Assembly (NCBI GenBank): GCA_013214025.1
Contig: JABSRN010000164.1
Coordinates: forward strand, 62,001 to 126,000
Origin: Polyangiaceae bacterium
GTDB lineage: Bacteria; Myxococcota_A; Polyangia; Polyangiales; Polyangiaceae
DNA: 64,000 bases
Direction: 5' to 3'
Shown here: positions 9,717 to 18,656 of the stretch, piece after piece
Position numbering within the stretch: position 1 is the stretch's first letter
Layout of the letters: each line of letters opens with the position of its first letter
Program-made: the position numbers and the translations under genes
Notes under the pieces: generated by a model
Database searches by the model: none
The model's input: only the letters and a program-made list of their open reading frames with translations
What the model was told of the DNA's origin: nothing

Positions 9717-11570
9717 GTGGAGCCCCTACTGACCACAGCGATCGCGGTGCTTTCCGTGGTTTTCGGGACTTGTCTCGCCCTTGTCCCGGGGGCCGGATCC
9801 CTTCTTGGAGCGATTCGAAGCTTCGCCCTGACCGCGTCCCTTGCCGTAGTTTTTTTTCACCTGCTACCTGAAGCCTGGAACGCCCTAGGTTTTCTCGCCC
9901 CCATGGCGACGGCAGCCGCATTTGGTATTCCCCACATTGTCGGTCAGTTTTTTGCAGGCGGCGGCCACAGCCACGGCGCACCCGCCGAGGGGGGCCACGG
10001 CCACGCGCAGCACGGCGCTATCGAATCAACGCTGCCTGAGCCTCGTGATGTCGGGCCGATCAGCGGCGAGCAACGCATGGCTTTGGAACTGGGCTTCGTC
10101 GGGCTTATGGTCCACCGCGCTGCCGACGGGGTCGCACTGGCTGCCTACTCTGGCGACCATGGCCATAGTTCCGACATCGACGTGGTGCTCGCCATCGCCG
10201 CCCACTCCGTGCCCGTGGTGGCGGTGGTGGTTCTCGCGTTCTCAGCCGCCCTCGGCAAGCGCAGTGCTCTGCTGCGAGCGGTAGCCCTGGCAGCGGCGAG
10301 CGTTGCGGGTATCGCTCTGACGGGATTGGTCCCGCCCGAATGGCTGGACGCCCTCATGCCCTGGGTCAATGCCGTGTTCGCCGGGCTGCTCTTACATGTG
10401 GTCGGGCACGATTTGACTGCCAACGCGCCACGTTCGGCGAGTGACCGCACCCTCGATCTCTTCGCAGGCGCACTCGGCTTCTCGGTCGCCCTGCTCGGCG
10501 ACCACGCTCACCATGACGTCATCGGCGCCTCCCAGGAAGCCGAGCACGCCCTCCGCGACGTGTTCGCCGGCCTGTTCATGGACACAGCGCCGATGCTGCT
10601 GTTGGGCCTGCTGGTGGGTGCCACCCTGCAAAGCTTCGAGTCCGCGATTCCTGCCCGGTGGCTGAGAGAAACCAAACCGCTGAAGGACGCCACCCGAGGG
10701 GCTCTCGTGGGCATTCCCCTGCCCCTCTGCTCCTGCAGTGTGCTTCCTGTCAGCGCTGCATTGCAGAAGCGCGCAGCCGCCCCGGCGATGGTCGTCGCCT
10801 TCCTCATCGCTACGCCAGAGCTCGGCGTAGAGACCCTAACCCTCAGCGGACAATTCTTAGGCTGGCCCTTCGCCATCATGCGATTGGTCGGCGCATTTTG
10901 CGTTGCTATCGCGGCGGGCATCGCCGTTTCGATGGTGAGCTCGAATGTCAAGGCGTCGGGAGAGGCATCCAATATCGATGTCGAGGTGGCCCCTCAGCGA
11001 TCACGAGTCTGGAAGGTCATCCTCTCCTTCGACGAGCTGCTCGCCCATATTGGCGCCTGGATGGTGCTGGGCATGCTGATAGCGGCGTTTACCGCTGTGT
11101 TCATTCCTAACGATGCCTTCGCCTCCTTCGACAATCAGTGGCTGGAATTGCTGGCGGTGACAGCCGTTGCCGTTCCCAGCTATGTTTGCGCCCCCGCAGC
11201 CACCCCGCTGGCGGCCATCCTCATTGCCAAAGGTTTGTCACCGGGAGCGGTTCTCGTCGGCCTATTGCTCGGCCCTGCGACGAACCTCGCCACCCTGGGT
11301 TTCCTTCGCAGTTCCTTTGGCTTCTCGGGCGCCTTTGCCTGCATCGCCGCTGTGATCGGAACCTCTTGGGGCCTCGGCATCGCCGCCAACGATTGGCTCG
11401 CGACGAGTCAAGGTACCGTGTCAGCCGTGCACGCCCACGCGGAGCACGGAGTGCTCTCCTTCGTCGCAGCGTCGCTCTTATTCGTGCTGTTGCTTCGAAG
11501 CCTCTGGCTGATGGGAACCCGTGCTTGGATTGCGTCTCTGGGCACGACCCATACTCATGGGCACGCCTGA
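9717..11570 (+). CDS. ZIP-like metal transporter fused to SO_0444/ArsP-like permease
   Basis: A 617-residue polytopic membrane protein starting with GTG. The N-terminal half (about 1-250) looks like a ZIP divalent-metal transporter: VVFFHLLPEAWN, then a His-rich loop (GGGHSHG, GGHGHAQHG), MVHRAADGVALAAY and AIAAHSVPVVAV. These match ZIP helices 4 and 5, but the usual HEIPHE site is reduced to HSVPVV. The C-terminal half (about 280-600) is a permease of the SO_0444 Cu/Zn efflux / ArsP-type group, with GIPLPLCSCSVLPVSAALQK, YVCAPAATPLAAIL and LLGPATNLATLGF, and a Cys-Ser-Cys core. It ends in another His-rich tail (THTHGHA). The role is probably Zn/Cu or other soft-metal transport. Direction and metal cannot be told from sequence. 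Confidence 0.85.
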   Translation: MEPLLTTAIAVLSVVFGTCLALVPGAGSLLGAIRSFALTASLAVVFFHLLPEAWNALGFLAPMATAAAFGIPHIVGQFFAGGGHSHGAPAEGGHGHAQHGAIESTLPEPRDVGPISGEQRMALELGFVGLMVHRAADGVALAAYSGDHGHSSDIDVVLAIAAHSVPVVAVVVLAFSAALGKRSALLRAVALAAASVAGIALTGLVPPEWLDALMPWVNAVFAGLLLHVVGHDLTANAPRSASDRTLDLFAGALGFSVALLGDHAHHDVIGASQEAEHALRDVFAGLFMDTAPMLLLGLLVGATLQSFESAIPARWLRETKPLKDATRGALVGIPLPLCSCSVLPVSAALQKRAAAPAMVVAFLIATPELGVETLTLSGQFLGWPFAIMRLVGAFCVAIAAGIAVSMVSSNVKASGEASNIDVEVAPQRSRVWKVILSFDELLAHIGAWMVLGMLIAAFTAVFIPNDAFASFDNQWLELLAVTAVAVPSYVCAPAATPLAAILIAKGLSPGAVLVGLLLGPATNLATLGFLRSSFGFSGAFACIAAVIGTSWGLGIAANDWLATSQGTVSAVHAHAEHGVLSFVAASLLFVLLLRSLWLMGTRAWIASLGTTHTHGHA

Positions 11571-11599
11571 GTCACTGTCACGACCGGCGCTCAGGCGTG
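11562..11599. terminator. Inverted repeat spanning two convergent stop codons
   Basis: Perfect 10-base arms, CACGCCTGAG at 11562-11571 and CTCAGGCGTG at 11590-11599, are separated by 18 bases. The left arm contains the last codons and stop of the metal transporter; the right arm contains the last codons and stop of the radical SAM gene. Both proteins end in His-Ala-stop. It can fold in both transcripts and may act as a shared terminator, although no T-run follows on either side. Confidence 0.5.
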
Positions 11600-12433
11600 T
11601 ACGCTCACATCCAGCCCGAGCCGCCGGAATGGTTCAGCGCGAACTTCGAGTTCTGCCTGGCTCAATGCCCGTAGCTTGGGAGCTTCGGGCTGCTGGGATG
11701 GTCGCGCCAAGCTGTACATCAACATGCCTCGTAACGGCACTCCGTCGGCCAACAGTGTCCGGACCACGGATAGGTACTCAGCTTCATCGTCAGACGCCGT
11801 CCCTTCGAAGCCGAAGACACATCGTTGAATCCATGTAGGGCACAAGCGGGCAGTAGCCTCCAAGCGGTCGAGGTGGTCTTCCGCAGCCAAGGGAGTGGAG
11901 TTGATGCGGTCAAAGCCCGCGCGAGTGACAGCGTCAAGCTTGAACCAAATCCGGCCTTTGTGGGCGCCCAAGCGTTTGAACGCCGATTGCACCGCCGGCT
12001 GGCTCGCCAATGTACCGTTGGTGATGACGACCAAAGGCAGAGGCTGAGTCTCCACACGCTTGGCTGCCACCCGGATCACGCAATCCACCACGTCACCAAA
12101 ATTCGGAGCGCTTGTCGGCTCTCCATCCCCGGAAAACGCGAAGTCCTTCAGCTGTTGGGATCCCACCGGTACACGCTTGGCGAAAAAATCACCCTGGCAA
12201 ATGACCGACAACATCTGCCCGAGCTCAGCTTCGAGCTGCGGGATATCCACCTCGGCGCTCTTGCCGCGACTGAGCCCTGGCACCTGACAGTAGACGCAGC
12301 GGAAGTTACAGCTCGCCTCCGGACTCAGATTGATACCGATAGACACGCCGCCCGCCCGCCGAGAAACCACGGGATAGACGTATTTGAGTCCTGCGTTGTC
12401 CCGGCTGTGATCGGATATCTCTAGGCGGCGCAC
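11591..12433 (-). CDS. Radical SAM protein
   Basis: 280 residues with a GTG start at 12433. The iron-sulfur motif CNFRCVYC (CxxxCxxC) near residue 40 binds the [4Fe-4S] cluster that cleaves S-adenosylmethionine. A SAM-contact segment follows (FAFSGDGEPTSAPNF), matching the Gly-Glu-Pro motif of the family, then LVVITNGTL and WFKLDA, as in MoaA/NirJ-like and wybutosine-type radical SAM enzymes. No C-terminal SPASM cysteine cluster is visible. The reaction is unknown; no partner peptide or cofactor gene lies next to it. It is convergent with the metal transporter and separate from the sdh operon. Confidence 0.85.
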   Translation of the reverse strand: MRRLEISDHSRDNAGLKYVYPVVSRRAGGVSIGINLSPEASCNFRCVYCQVPGLSRGKSAEVDIPQLEAELGQMLSVICQGDFFAKRVPVGSQQLKDFAFSGDGEPTSAPNFGDVVDCVIRVAAKRVETQPLPLVVITNGTLASQPAVQSAFKRLGAHKGRIWFKLDAVTRAGFDRINSTPLAAEDHLDRLEATARLCPTWIQRCVFGFEGTASDDEAEYLSVVRTLLADGVPLRGMLMYSLARPSQQPEAPKLRALSQAELEVRAEPFRRLGLDVSVHA

Positions 12434-12562
12434 GCCAAACCATAGCGCGCGGGCTCGCTGAGCGCACGCCGTTCGGCCTGCCCTTCATCGCTGTAGGCGT
12501 GTCAGCCACGAGCGCGCGTCTCAAACCGCAGCGTCTCAAACGCCCGCGTTACAAACGAACCA

Positions 12563-12584
12563 ACGGCACCCCGAGGGGCACCGT
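12563..12584 (-). terminator. Hairpin after the sdh operon
   Basis: On the minus strand, 25 bases after the sdhB stop, ACGGTGCCCC pairs with GGGGTGCCGT (ten pairs, two of them G-U, two-base gap). It is followed by a T/G-rich stretch (TTGGTTCGTTTG). This is consistent with a factor-independent or Rho-assisted end of the sdhCAB transcript. Confidence 0.5.
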
Positions 12585-12608
12585 CGTTTCGAGTTCGCAG
12601 GTAGCGAA

Positions 12609-13367
12609 TCAGGTACCGGCAGACACCATCTTGCGGCGCAGGTACGCGATGCGGTTCTGGTGAGGCAAGTCCTTCGGGCAGTTGTCTTCACAACCCATGA
12701 GACTCATACAGCCGAACACGCCGTCATCGTCGCCGATGAGATCGTACCAGTCTTCGTCGGTTCGTTTATCCCGCGGGTCCATCTCGAAACGAGCCACGTG
12801 CATGAAACCGACTGCGCCTAGGAAGTCCTTGCGCATGCGAGCGGTGCCACAGGCGGAAACGCAACAGCCGCACTCGATGCAGCGGTCTAGCTCGTAGATC
12901 TCGGTGGCCACATCCGGGTCCATCTTCTCTTCGAGAACTGTCAGCTTGCGAGGCTCGGCGTCCGGCTCCTCGTGGATCCAGTTTTCCATGCGCTCGCTCA
13001 TGTTGCGCATGAACTTGCCAGTGTCGACGCTCAGGTCGCCGATGAGCTCGAAGGCGGGCAGCGGCAGCAAGGTGATCTCGCCGTCAGGAAAGGTGTTCGT
13101 CAGCGTGCGGCAAGCCAAGTCGGGACGGCCGTTGATGACCATACCGCAACTGCCGCAGATGCCAGCTCGACACACGAAGTCGAACTGCAAAGAGGCATCG
13201 TACTTCTTCCGGATCTCATTGAGACCGATGAAGATGGTCATGCTGTCTTGCTCTTCGATTTCGAAGGTCTCCATCCGCGGCTTGTCGCCCTTGAGTTGGG
13301 GGTCGAAGCGAAGGATGTGAAACTTGAGCGTGCGCCCCTTTTGGGCTGTACCGTTAGATTGACTCAT
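12609..13367 (-). CDS. sdhB: Succinate dehydrogenase/fumarate reductase iron-sulfur subunit
   Basis: Electron-transfer subunit of complex II, carrying three iron-sulfur clusters between the flavin of SdhA and the membrane subunit. The start at 13367 was chosen because GAGGAA sits just upstream and MSQSNG begins there; the frame is open 10 codons further but overlaps sdhA. Cluster motifs are CRAGICGSCGMVINGRPDLAC-type [2Fe-2S] ligands near residues 62-82, CIECGCCVSAC near residue 165, and GCMSLMGCEDNCPKD near residue 220. The length of 252 residues is typical of the non-classical (type B) family. It is the last gene of sdhC-sdhA-sdhB, with an eleven-base gap from sdhA. Confidence 0.96.
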   Translation of the reverse strand: MSQSNGTAQKGRTLKFHILRFDPQLKGDKPRMETFEIEEQDSMTIFIGLNEIRKKYDASLQFDFVCRAGICGSCGMVINGRPDLACRTLTNTFPDGEITLLPLPAFELIGDLSVDTGKFMRNMSERMENWIHEEPDAEPRKLTVLEEKMDPDVATEIYELDRCIECGCCVSACGTARMRKDFLGAVGFMHVARFEMDPRDKRTDEDWYDLIGDDDGVFGCMSLMGCEDNCPKDLPHQNRIAYLRRKMVSAGT

Positions 13368-13377
13368 TGTCTGTTCC

Positions 13378-15348
13378 TCACTCGTAGCCGATGCCAACCC
13401 GCTCGTTCAAGCCCCGCAAACGCTCGGGCAAGTCGATGGGATTCAATAGTTCGGAGAGCTCATGGCGGTTAACGTCAGGGTTCGCCTCCTTGAGTTTCTC
13501 AACTTCCGCGACCCGTTTCTCGGTATCGGGATGGTGGATGGTGAGATCCTTGCCGTAGCCACGGGAGCCGGGGGGCATCTCCATGCGCATGATATCGAGA
13601 TCCTCGTATTCCAGCGTCGGGGTCGGATCGTCTTCGTTTTTCCAGTACGCCAAGGTGCGCTTCAGCCACTCTTTGTCGTTGCGCTCCGGGTAATCCTCGC
13701 GAGCGTGCGCGCCGCGGCTCTCTTTACGGGCCTGGGCCCCCATGGCCGTACACAGCGCAATCTTGATCATGCGCGGGACACGCATAGCCTCGACTAGCTC
13801 TGGGTTAGACGAACGCGTCTTGGTCTTGATGGCGATATTTTTGGCCCGCTGATGAAGTTCCGTGAGCTCGGACACCGCGGCGACCAAATCCTCTTCCGTG
13901 CGGAAGATGCCGACCTTGTCCATCATGATGTTCTGCATCGTCTCTTTGAGATCGTAAACATTTTCGCCGCTGTCGCGGGCACAGAGCTTCTCGATCTTCG
14001 CTTGCTCGCGCTCGATGAAGTCATTCACAATCGACGTCTTGATGTCGACGCTATTGTCGTCGCAGTAGTCGGCGATGTACTCACCGACAATCATGCCCGC
14101 TACCACGGTCTCGGCGACGGAGTTGCCACCGAGTCGGTTGAATCCATGCATATCCCAGCAGGAGGCTTCGCCCACGGAGAACAGGCCCTTGAGACCGGGA
14201 GTCTCGCCGGTCGGCTTGGTGCGCACGCCGCCCATCGAATAATGCTGCGTGGGCTGCACGGGGATTAGATCAGTTACTGGATCGATGCCGAGGAAGTACT
14301 GGCAGATCTCTTTGACCTCTCGCAGGTTCTTGTCGATGTGCTCTTTGCCGAGCAGTCGAATGTCGAGCCACAAGTGGTCTCCGTAGGGCGAAGGCACGCC
14401 CTTACCTTTACGAATGTGCTCGGTCATGCGGCGCGACACCACGTCCCGCGAGGCGAGTTCCTTCTTGTCGGGCTCGTAGTCCGGCATGAAGCGGTAGTGG
14501 TCCTTGTCCAGCAAGAGACCACCGTCGCCTCGGCAACCCTCGGTGGTGAGGATGCCCGCGGGAACGATAGCGGTCGGATGAAACTGAACGGCTTCCATAT
14601 TGCCGAGCGGGGTGACCCCGGTCTCCAGCGCGATAGCCGCGCCCATGCCCTCACAGATGATGGCGTTGGTGGAGATCTTGTAGAGACGGCCGTATCCGCC
14701 AGTTGCAACGACAGTCGCCTTAGCCACGTAAGCCGTCAGTTCACCAGTGATAAGATCTCGAACGACGGCGCCGTTGCAGATGCCATCGCTGTGGATGAGC
14801 GCGAGGGCTTCTTTGCGCTCGTGGATGTCGATGCCCAGCTCGATGGCCTTGTTGTCCATGGCGTAGAGCATGGTGTGGCCCGTGCCGTCGGCAGTGAAGC
14901 AGGTGCGCCACTTCTTGGTGCCGCCGAAGTTACGCGAAGTGATCAAGCCTTCGGCTTGTTTCTCTTCGGTGATCGTTACCTTCTTAGCGTTGACGACGAC
15001 CTCGCGCTCCCCGGCTTTGATTCTACTCCAGGGAACGCCCCAGGTCGCTAGCTCGCGAATCGCCTTGGGAGCGGTGTTCGCGAACATGCGCGCGACATCT
15101 TGGTCGGCACCCCAGTCGCTACCCTTGATGGTATCGGAGAAGTGCACGTCCTCGTTGTCACCACGACTCGCACTGGCAGCCGCGAGGCTCGCCTGCATGC
15201 CTCCCTGGGCAGCTGCGGAGTGAGAGCGTTTGGCGGGGACCAGTGAGATCACCACCGTCGAGTGCCCGCGCTTACTGGAAGCCACTGCTGCGCGGAGTCC
15301 CGAGAGACCGCCGCCGATAACCAATACGTCGCTGTATACGATTTTCAT
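13378..15348 (-). CDS. sdhA: Succinate dehydrogenase/fumarate reductase flavoprotein subunit
   Basis: Catalytic FAD subunit that oxidises succinate to fumarate, or the reverse. At 656 residues it has the larger size typical of Bacteroidetes/epsilon/delta type-B enzymes. FAD-binding [15 protein letters not shown] is near residue 10 and [13 protein letters not shown] holds the region of the flavin-linked His. Substrate-site segments include [20 protein letters not shown] near residue 260 and the C-terminal helical domain. A GGCGGAG ribosome binding site precedes the ATG, fourteen bases after the sdhC stop. Whether it runs as SQR or QFR in vivo cannot be told from sequence. Confidence 0.97.
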   Translation of the reverse strand: MKIVYSDVLVIGGGLSGLRAAVASSKRGHSTVVISLVPAKRSHSAAAQGGMQASLAAASASRGDNEDVHFSDTIKGSDWGADQDVARMFANTAPKAIRELATWGVPWSRIKAGEREVVVNAKKVTITEEKQAEGLITSRNFGGTKKWRTCFTADGTGHTMLYAMDNKAIELGIDIHERKEALALIHSDGICNGAVVRDLITGELTAYVAKATVVATGGYGRLYKISTNAIICEGMGAAIALETGVTPLGNMEAVQFHPTAIVPAGILTTEGCRGDGGLLLDKDHYRFMPDYEPDKKELASRDVVSRRMTEHIRKGKGVPSPYGDHLWLDIRLLGKEHIDKNLREVKEICQYFLGIDPVTDLIPVQPTQHYSMGGVRTKPTGETPGLKGLFSVGEASCWDMHGFNRLGGNSVAETVVAGMIVGEYIADYCDDNSVDIKTSIVNDFIEREQAKIEKLCARDSGENVYDLKETMQNIMMDKVGIFRTEEDLVAAVSELTELHQRAKNIAIKTKTRSSNPELVEAMRVPRMIKIALCTAMGAQARKESRGAHAREDYPERNDKEWLKRTLAYWKNEDDPTPTLEYEDLDIMRMEMPPGSRGYGKDLTIHHPDTEKRVAEVEKLKEANPDVNRHELSELLNPIDLPERLRGLNERVGIGYE

Positions 15349-15362
15349 GATTGAACTCCGCC

Positions 15363-16133
15363 TCAGCCTTCTTGGCCGGCTACGTAACGCTCGCCGACTC
15401 GGTTATTCTCAACGTTTTCGATACCGATTTTGACGTAGGCAGCGAGGGACGCGAGTCCGAGGGAGAGGAAAAACACGGTGACCAAGGTCTTGAGCACCTT
15501 GAGTCGTTTACGAGTGGCTCGGGGATCCTTGCCGTCAAAGACGCCCCACTTGATGGCTAGCCGGTACATGCCGATGGCGCCGTGCATCTCGACTGCGAAG
15601 AGCAGGATGAGATAGAGCGGCCACATGCCGTAGGTCCACATTCGGTCGGCAGACAGCTGCGGTCCGATTTTATCGGCCTGAGTCGCCATGATGTAGAGGT
15701 GAACAGACCCCAAGAAGAACATGATGAAGCCAGTGACCACCTGGGTGTACCAACCATTGGTATCCGAGTGATTCATCATCGCCATCTGCGAGCGGAAGGT
15801 CTTGTGAGCTTTCCAATCGCTGGGGAACTTCCGCATGGCCAAACAGGCATGCACAATGAACAAGCCGAATACGCCAACTGCGGTCAGCGCCGGGATGAGG
15901 GTGTAGCCGCCCGCCTCATCCGGGGTCAGGAAGCTCGCCTCCATGACGTGGGTGATCGCGAGCATCGCGTCCTTGCCGAACAGGATGCTCGACACCAAGA
16001 TCAGGTGTGTCCACATGAACAACCCGAGGCCCAAGCCCGAGAGACTCTGGGCTAGATCTAATCTCGCTGGCCACTTGCTCTTAACAACGCGGTCTTCGAG
16101 AAGACTTTTCATACCTTCTGCAGTGCTTGCCAT
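15363..16133 (-). CDS. sdhC: Succinate dehydrogenase/fumarate reductase cytochrome b subunit
   Basis: Di-heme membrane anchor of type-B complex II (single large subunit, no SdhD), about 256 residues with five hydrophobic helices. Conserved histidines are visible in [45 protein letters not shown] and [19 protein letters not shown], matching the Wolinella FrdC/Bacillus SdhC pattern. AAGGA lies a few bases before the ATG. It is the first gene of the operon; the promoter should lie in 16134-16300. The residues MxTHL and EMHG suggest quinone and heme sites, but quinone type is not deducible here. Confidence 0.93.
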   Translation of the reverse strand: MASTAEGMKSLLEDRVVKSKWPARLDLAQSLSGLGLGLFMWTHLILVSSILFGKDAMLAITHVMEASFLTPDEAGGYTLIPALTAVGVFGLFIVHACLAMRKFPSDWKAHKTFRSQMAMMNHSDTNGWYTQVVTGFIMFFLGSVHLYIMATQADKIGPQLSADRMWTYGMWPLYLILLFAVEMHGAIGMYRLAIKWGVFDGKDPRATRKRLKVLKTLVTVFFLSLGLASLAAYVKIGIENVENNRVGERYVAGQEG

Positions 16134-16556
16134 CTTCTATCCTTGAATGGAGTCGCGGCGTACTTACCTCGTGTTCGCCCAACCAGGGAAGCCAAAACCA
16201 CGGGAATCGCCATGAAAGCGAAGCCTTGGAAAAGCTAGTTTGAGCACGAAGTCCGATTGTTTCGCGACGCGCGTCTATTAACACCGCCAGCGCTCGTGAA
16301 CCCGAGCCTCAGCGGCGGTGAGACACCCACTAGAAACACCAAGAGAAACGACCATTGTCGCGTTCAGCCAAACGGCGGTTTAGTTTTCGCTCAAGTGCGA
16401 GCCTGCTGGCCCCGGTCGGCCCTACGGCCGACCGGGGCTGTCGGAACCGCGGCTCCCACCAACATCGCAATCGCCAGAACAATTCCGACAGCTTAGCGCC
16501 ACCCTCCCTCACTCCACTGGCGCTGACATGTGCAGCGACGCCACCGGGCTGCCCAG
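16134..16556. other. Spacer upstream of sdhC with strong hairpin
   Basis: 423 bases without a convincing gene. It holds the presumed sdhC promoter region (no clear -35/-10 pair recognised) and the strong hairpin listed separately. Short open frames here have no family resemblance. Confidence 0.5.
16409..16438 (-). terminator. Perfect 13-bp GC-rich hairpin
   Basis: GCCCCGGTCGGCC at 16409-16421 pairs perfectly with GGCCGACCGGGGC at 16426-16438 across a four-base loop (CTAC). It lies about 120 bases beyond the stop of the outer-membrane protein gene at 16557 on the minus strand and could end that transcript before sdhC. No T-run follows, so a protein-binding dyad is an alternative. Confidence 0.5.
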
Positions 16557-18392
16557 CTACTCGACCGGAGCTGCCGGGATGTCGATGACTAGCAGCGCAG
16601 TGCCGTCCTTGTTGCCGACCAGCTTGTGCTTGGGCTTCACCTTGGAGCGGAGAGTCAACTTGAACTCGGTGTTGCCCCCGACGTGCTTGATCTCGATCTT
16701 GGACAGCGCAGAAGTGAAGAAGCTCGTGTCCAGCAGATGCCGGTTATTCTTCAGGGGTACCCGGGTGTCGATCAGTGTGTACACGACGGCGAGGTCTTGA
16801 CGGCTCACCAGGGTCTCTGGCTTGTTCGTGAGTCGGATGCTCACCCGAGCTCGGCCGTCAGCGTACTGATGGTAGGCCGTGAACGTGGCGTTACTCTTGC
16901 CACCGCCGTCCAGTCGTTCTGGACAGCCCTTGTTCGCCGTTAATCCGGGAACACTCCCGCAAGCGTCTTTGAAGTCCGGCACGCCGTCGCCATCCGAATC
17001 GAGATTCGCATCCCTCTTCGGTTCGGGCTTCGGTTTGGGCTTGTCCACCGGGACCTTACCCTTCGTATTCTTGGGACAGCCGTTTTCGGCAGCAGTGTCG
17101 CTGAAGATCCCCGGCTCATCGATACAGGCGTCCTCGTCATCGAGAATGCCGTCTGAATCCTTGTCGGCGGGCGGAGCGAAGGTTTCCGGACAACCGTTCT
17201 CTTCGGGACTCTCGGAAGGCTCGCCGAGCAACTCTGGGCAGGCGTCGTCCTTGTCCGGAACGTCGTCTCCGTCGCTATCGAGCGTGTCTGACTTCTTGGT
17301 CTCGACCTTCTCCGCGGGGCAGCCGTTCTTGGCTGGCTCCTTATACTCGTCGCCGGCGACTTTCGGACAGGCGTCCTCCTTGTCGAAGATGCCATCCTGA
17401 TCTTCGTCGCCCATCGCCTCTTCTGGCGTGGCAGGCGCTGCCACTATCTTTACTTGTACCTCTGGGGCCAGGGCCAAACTCACGAGGACTCGGGGTGCAC
17501 TGCCCGGCGCTTCGCCGAGAGGGGGGCCAGCAGCAGCTCCTGCGACCCAATCACCGAAGCGATAGTGCCCACCGAAGGCAAATCCACCGACTGTGGTGGC
17601 CATGGTCATAGGCTCCGGGGCTGCCGTGCGGCGGGAATCCGTCATCAAGGTAGCGCCGTAGAGTTCGGGGCCGATCTGAAGTTTGCCATCCAGTAAGTCG
17701 TAGCCTGCCGCCAGGCCATAGGTCATCGAATCGCCCACTCGGGTGGAGCCATTGTCCGCCTCGTTGCGGAAGAGCCAACCGAAGTTGCCGGCGTAGCTCA
17801 CTTTGCCGAAACGCCCGCCGACCAGCGCGCTACCGCCACCGCGCACCGCCTCGTCACCTAAGAACTGGGTATCGTCACCGGTCGGCAACCAAAAGCGACC
17901 GTTCACCGCCAACTGAAAAGCTGACTGGGAATCACCGAGGATACCGACGCGCAAACCCAGGCGGGTGTCGGCCAAGGCCATTCCGCTCGGACTCGCGGCA
18001 GTGTCGCCTGATTGGGCAACAGCGAAGGGTTGGTTCAGACCAATCTCCCAGCGCCCCATCGTGTAGCTCGCGCCAGCGTGCAACAATACCTGGGTCGCTA
18101 CGACATCACTCTCCGCGCCGGTCACATTGTCGGTGCGCGTGAGGATGGGGGCCAATGCGTAGTCGCCAACGATCTTGAGGCGAATTGGATTCTCGGGTTC
18201 GGCCACGTAGGCATCCGGGACCGCCCAAAAGTGATCGCCCGGCATGGTGGGCTCGAAGCCTTGCAGCGACACCCCCGTGCCGAAACTTTGGTCCAAACTC
18301 GCCTGGGCGTGGGCCGAAGCCGTACCGCACAGCACGCCGCCTGCTACCGCCAGAGCTGTAATCCGTCTTGCAATTCCCATGGTCTGACGCAT
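16557..18392 (-). CDS. Outer-membrane barrel protein with thrombospondin-3 repeats and AMIN-like tail
   Basis: 611 residues. Signal peptide 1-30 ends near SAHAQA. Residues about 31-330 alternate like a beta-barrel resembling the OmpA-family barrels of myxobacteria. Four to five calcium-binding type-3 repeats follow (about 335-495) with the pattern DxDxDGxxDxxDACP, each closed by NGCP. The C-terminus is not the usual OmpA peptidoglycan domain. It is a roughly 100-residue beta domain with ARVSIRLTNKPET and AVVYTLIDTRVPLKNNRH, which resembles AMIN domains, another class of cell-wall-binding module. Likely role: a surface protein linking outer membrane to cell wall. No neighbour gives a specific function. 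Confidence 0.75.
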   Translation of the reverse strand: MRQTMGIARRITALAVAGGVLCGTASAHAQASLDQSFGTGVSLQGFEPTMPGDHFWAVPDAYVAEPENPIRLKIVGDYALAPILTRTDNVTGAESDVVATQVLLHAGASYTMGRWEIGLNQPFAVAQSGDTAASPSGMALADTRLGLRVGILGDSQSAFQLAVNGRFWLPTGDDTQFLGDEAVRGGGSALVGGRFGKVSYAGNFGWLFRNEADNGSTRVGDSMTYGLAAGYDLLDGKLQIGPELYGATLMTDSRRTAAPEPMTMATTVGGFAFGGHYRFGDWVAGAAAGPPLGEAPGSAPRVLVSLALAPEVQVKIVAAPATPEEAMGDEDQDGIFDKEDACPKVAGDEYKEPAKNGCPAEKVETKKSDTLDSDGDDVPDKDDACPELLGEPSESPEENGCPETFAPPADKDSDGILDDEDACIDEPGIFSDTAAENGCPKNTKGKVPVDKPKPKPEPKRDANLDSDGDGVPDFKDACGSVPGLTANKGCPERLDGGGKSNATFTAYHQYADGRARVSIRLTNKPETLVSRQDLAVVYTLIDTRVPLKNNRHLLDTSFFTSALSKIEIKHVGGNTEFKLTLRSKVKPKHKLVGNKDGTALLVIDIPAAPVE

Positions 18393-18656
18393 TTAATAAC
18401 AGCTCTCGAAGGAGCCGACGCCGGATCATCTCCGGAATCGGCTCGAATGAGAAACTCTTCGGGTCTTATCGGGCTTCTTTTTTTTCTCGGCGTCCCCAAC
18501 AGGCATGGCCGACCCTCCACGAGTCAGCCGAGGCCTATCGGGATCCGCCCCAAACCATCGACTCAGGAGCAACCAACGGGACTCAAGCAGCCCCCCTGGG
18601 CGACGACGATTTTACCCCCGGATCCCCCAGGAACACGCTAATGTTGATGGATCATC

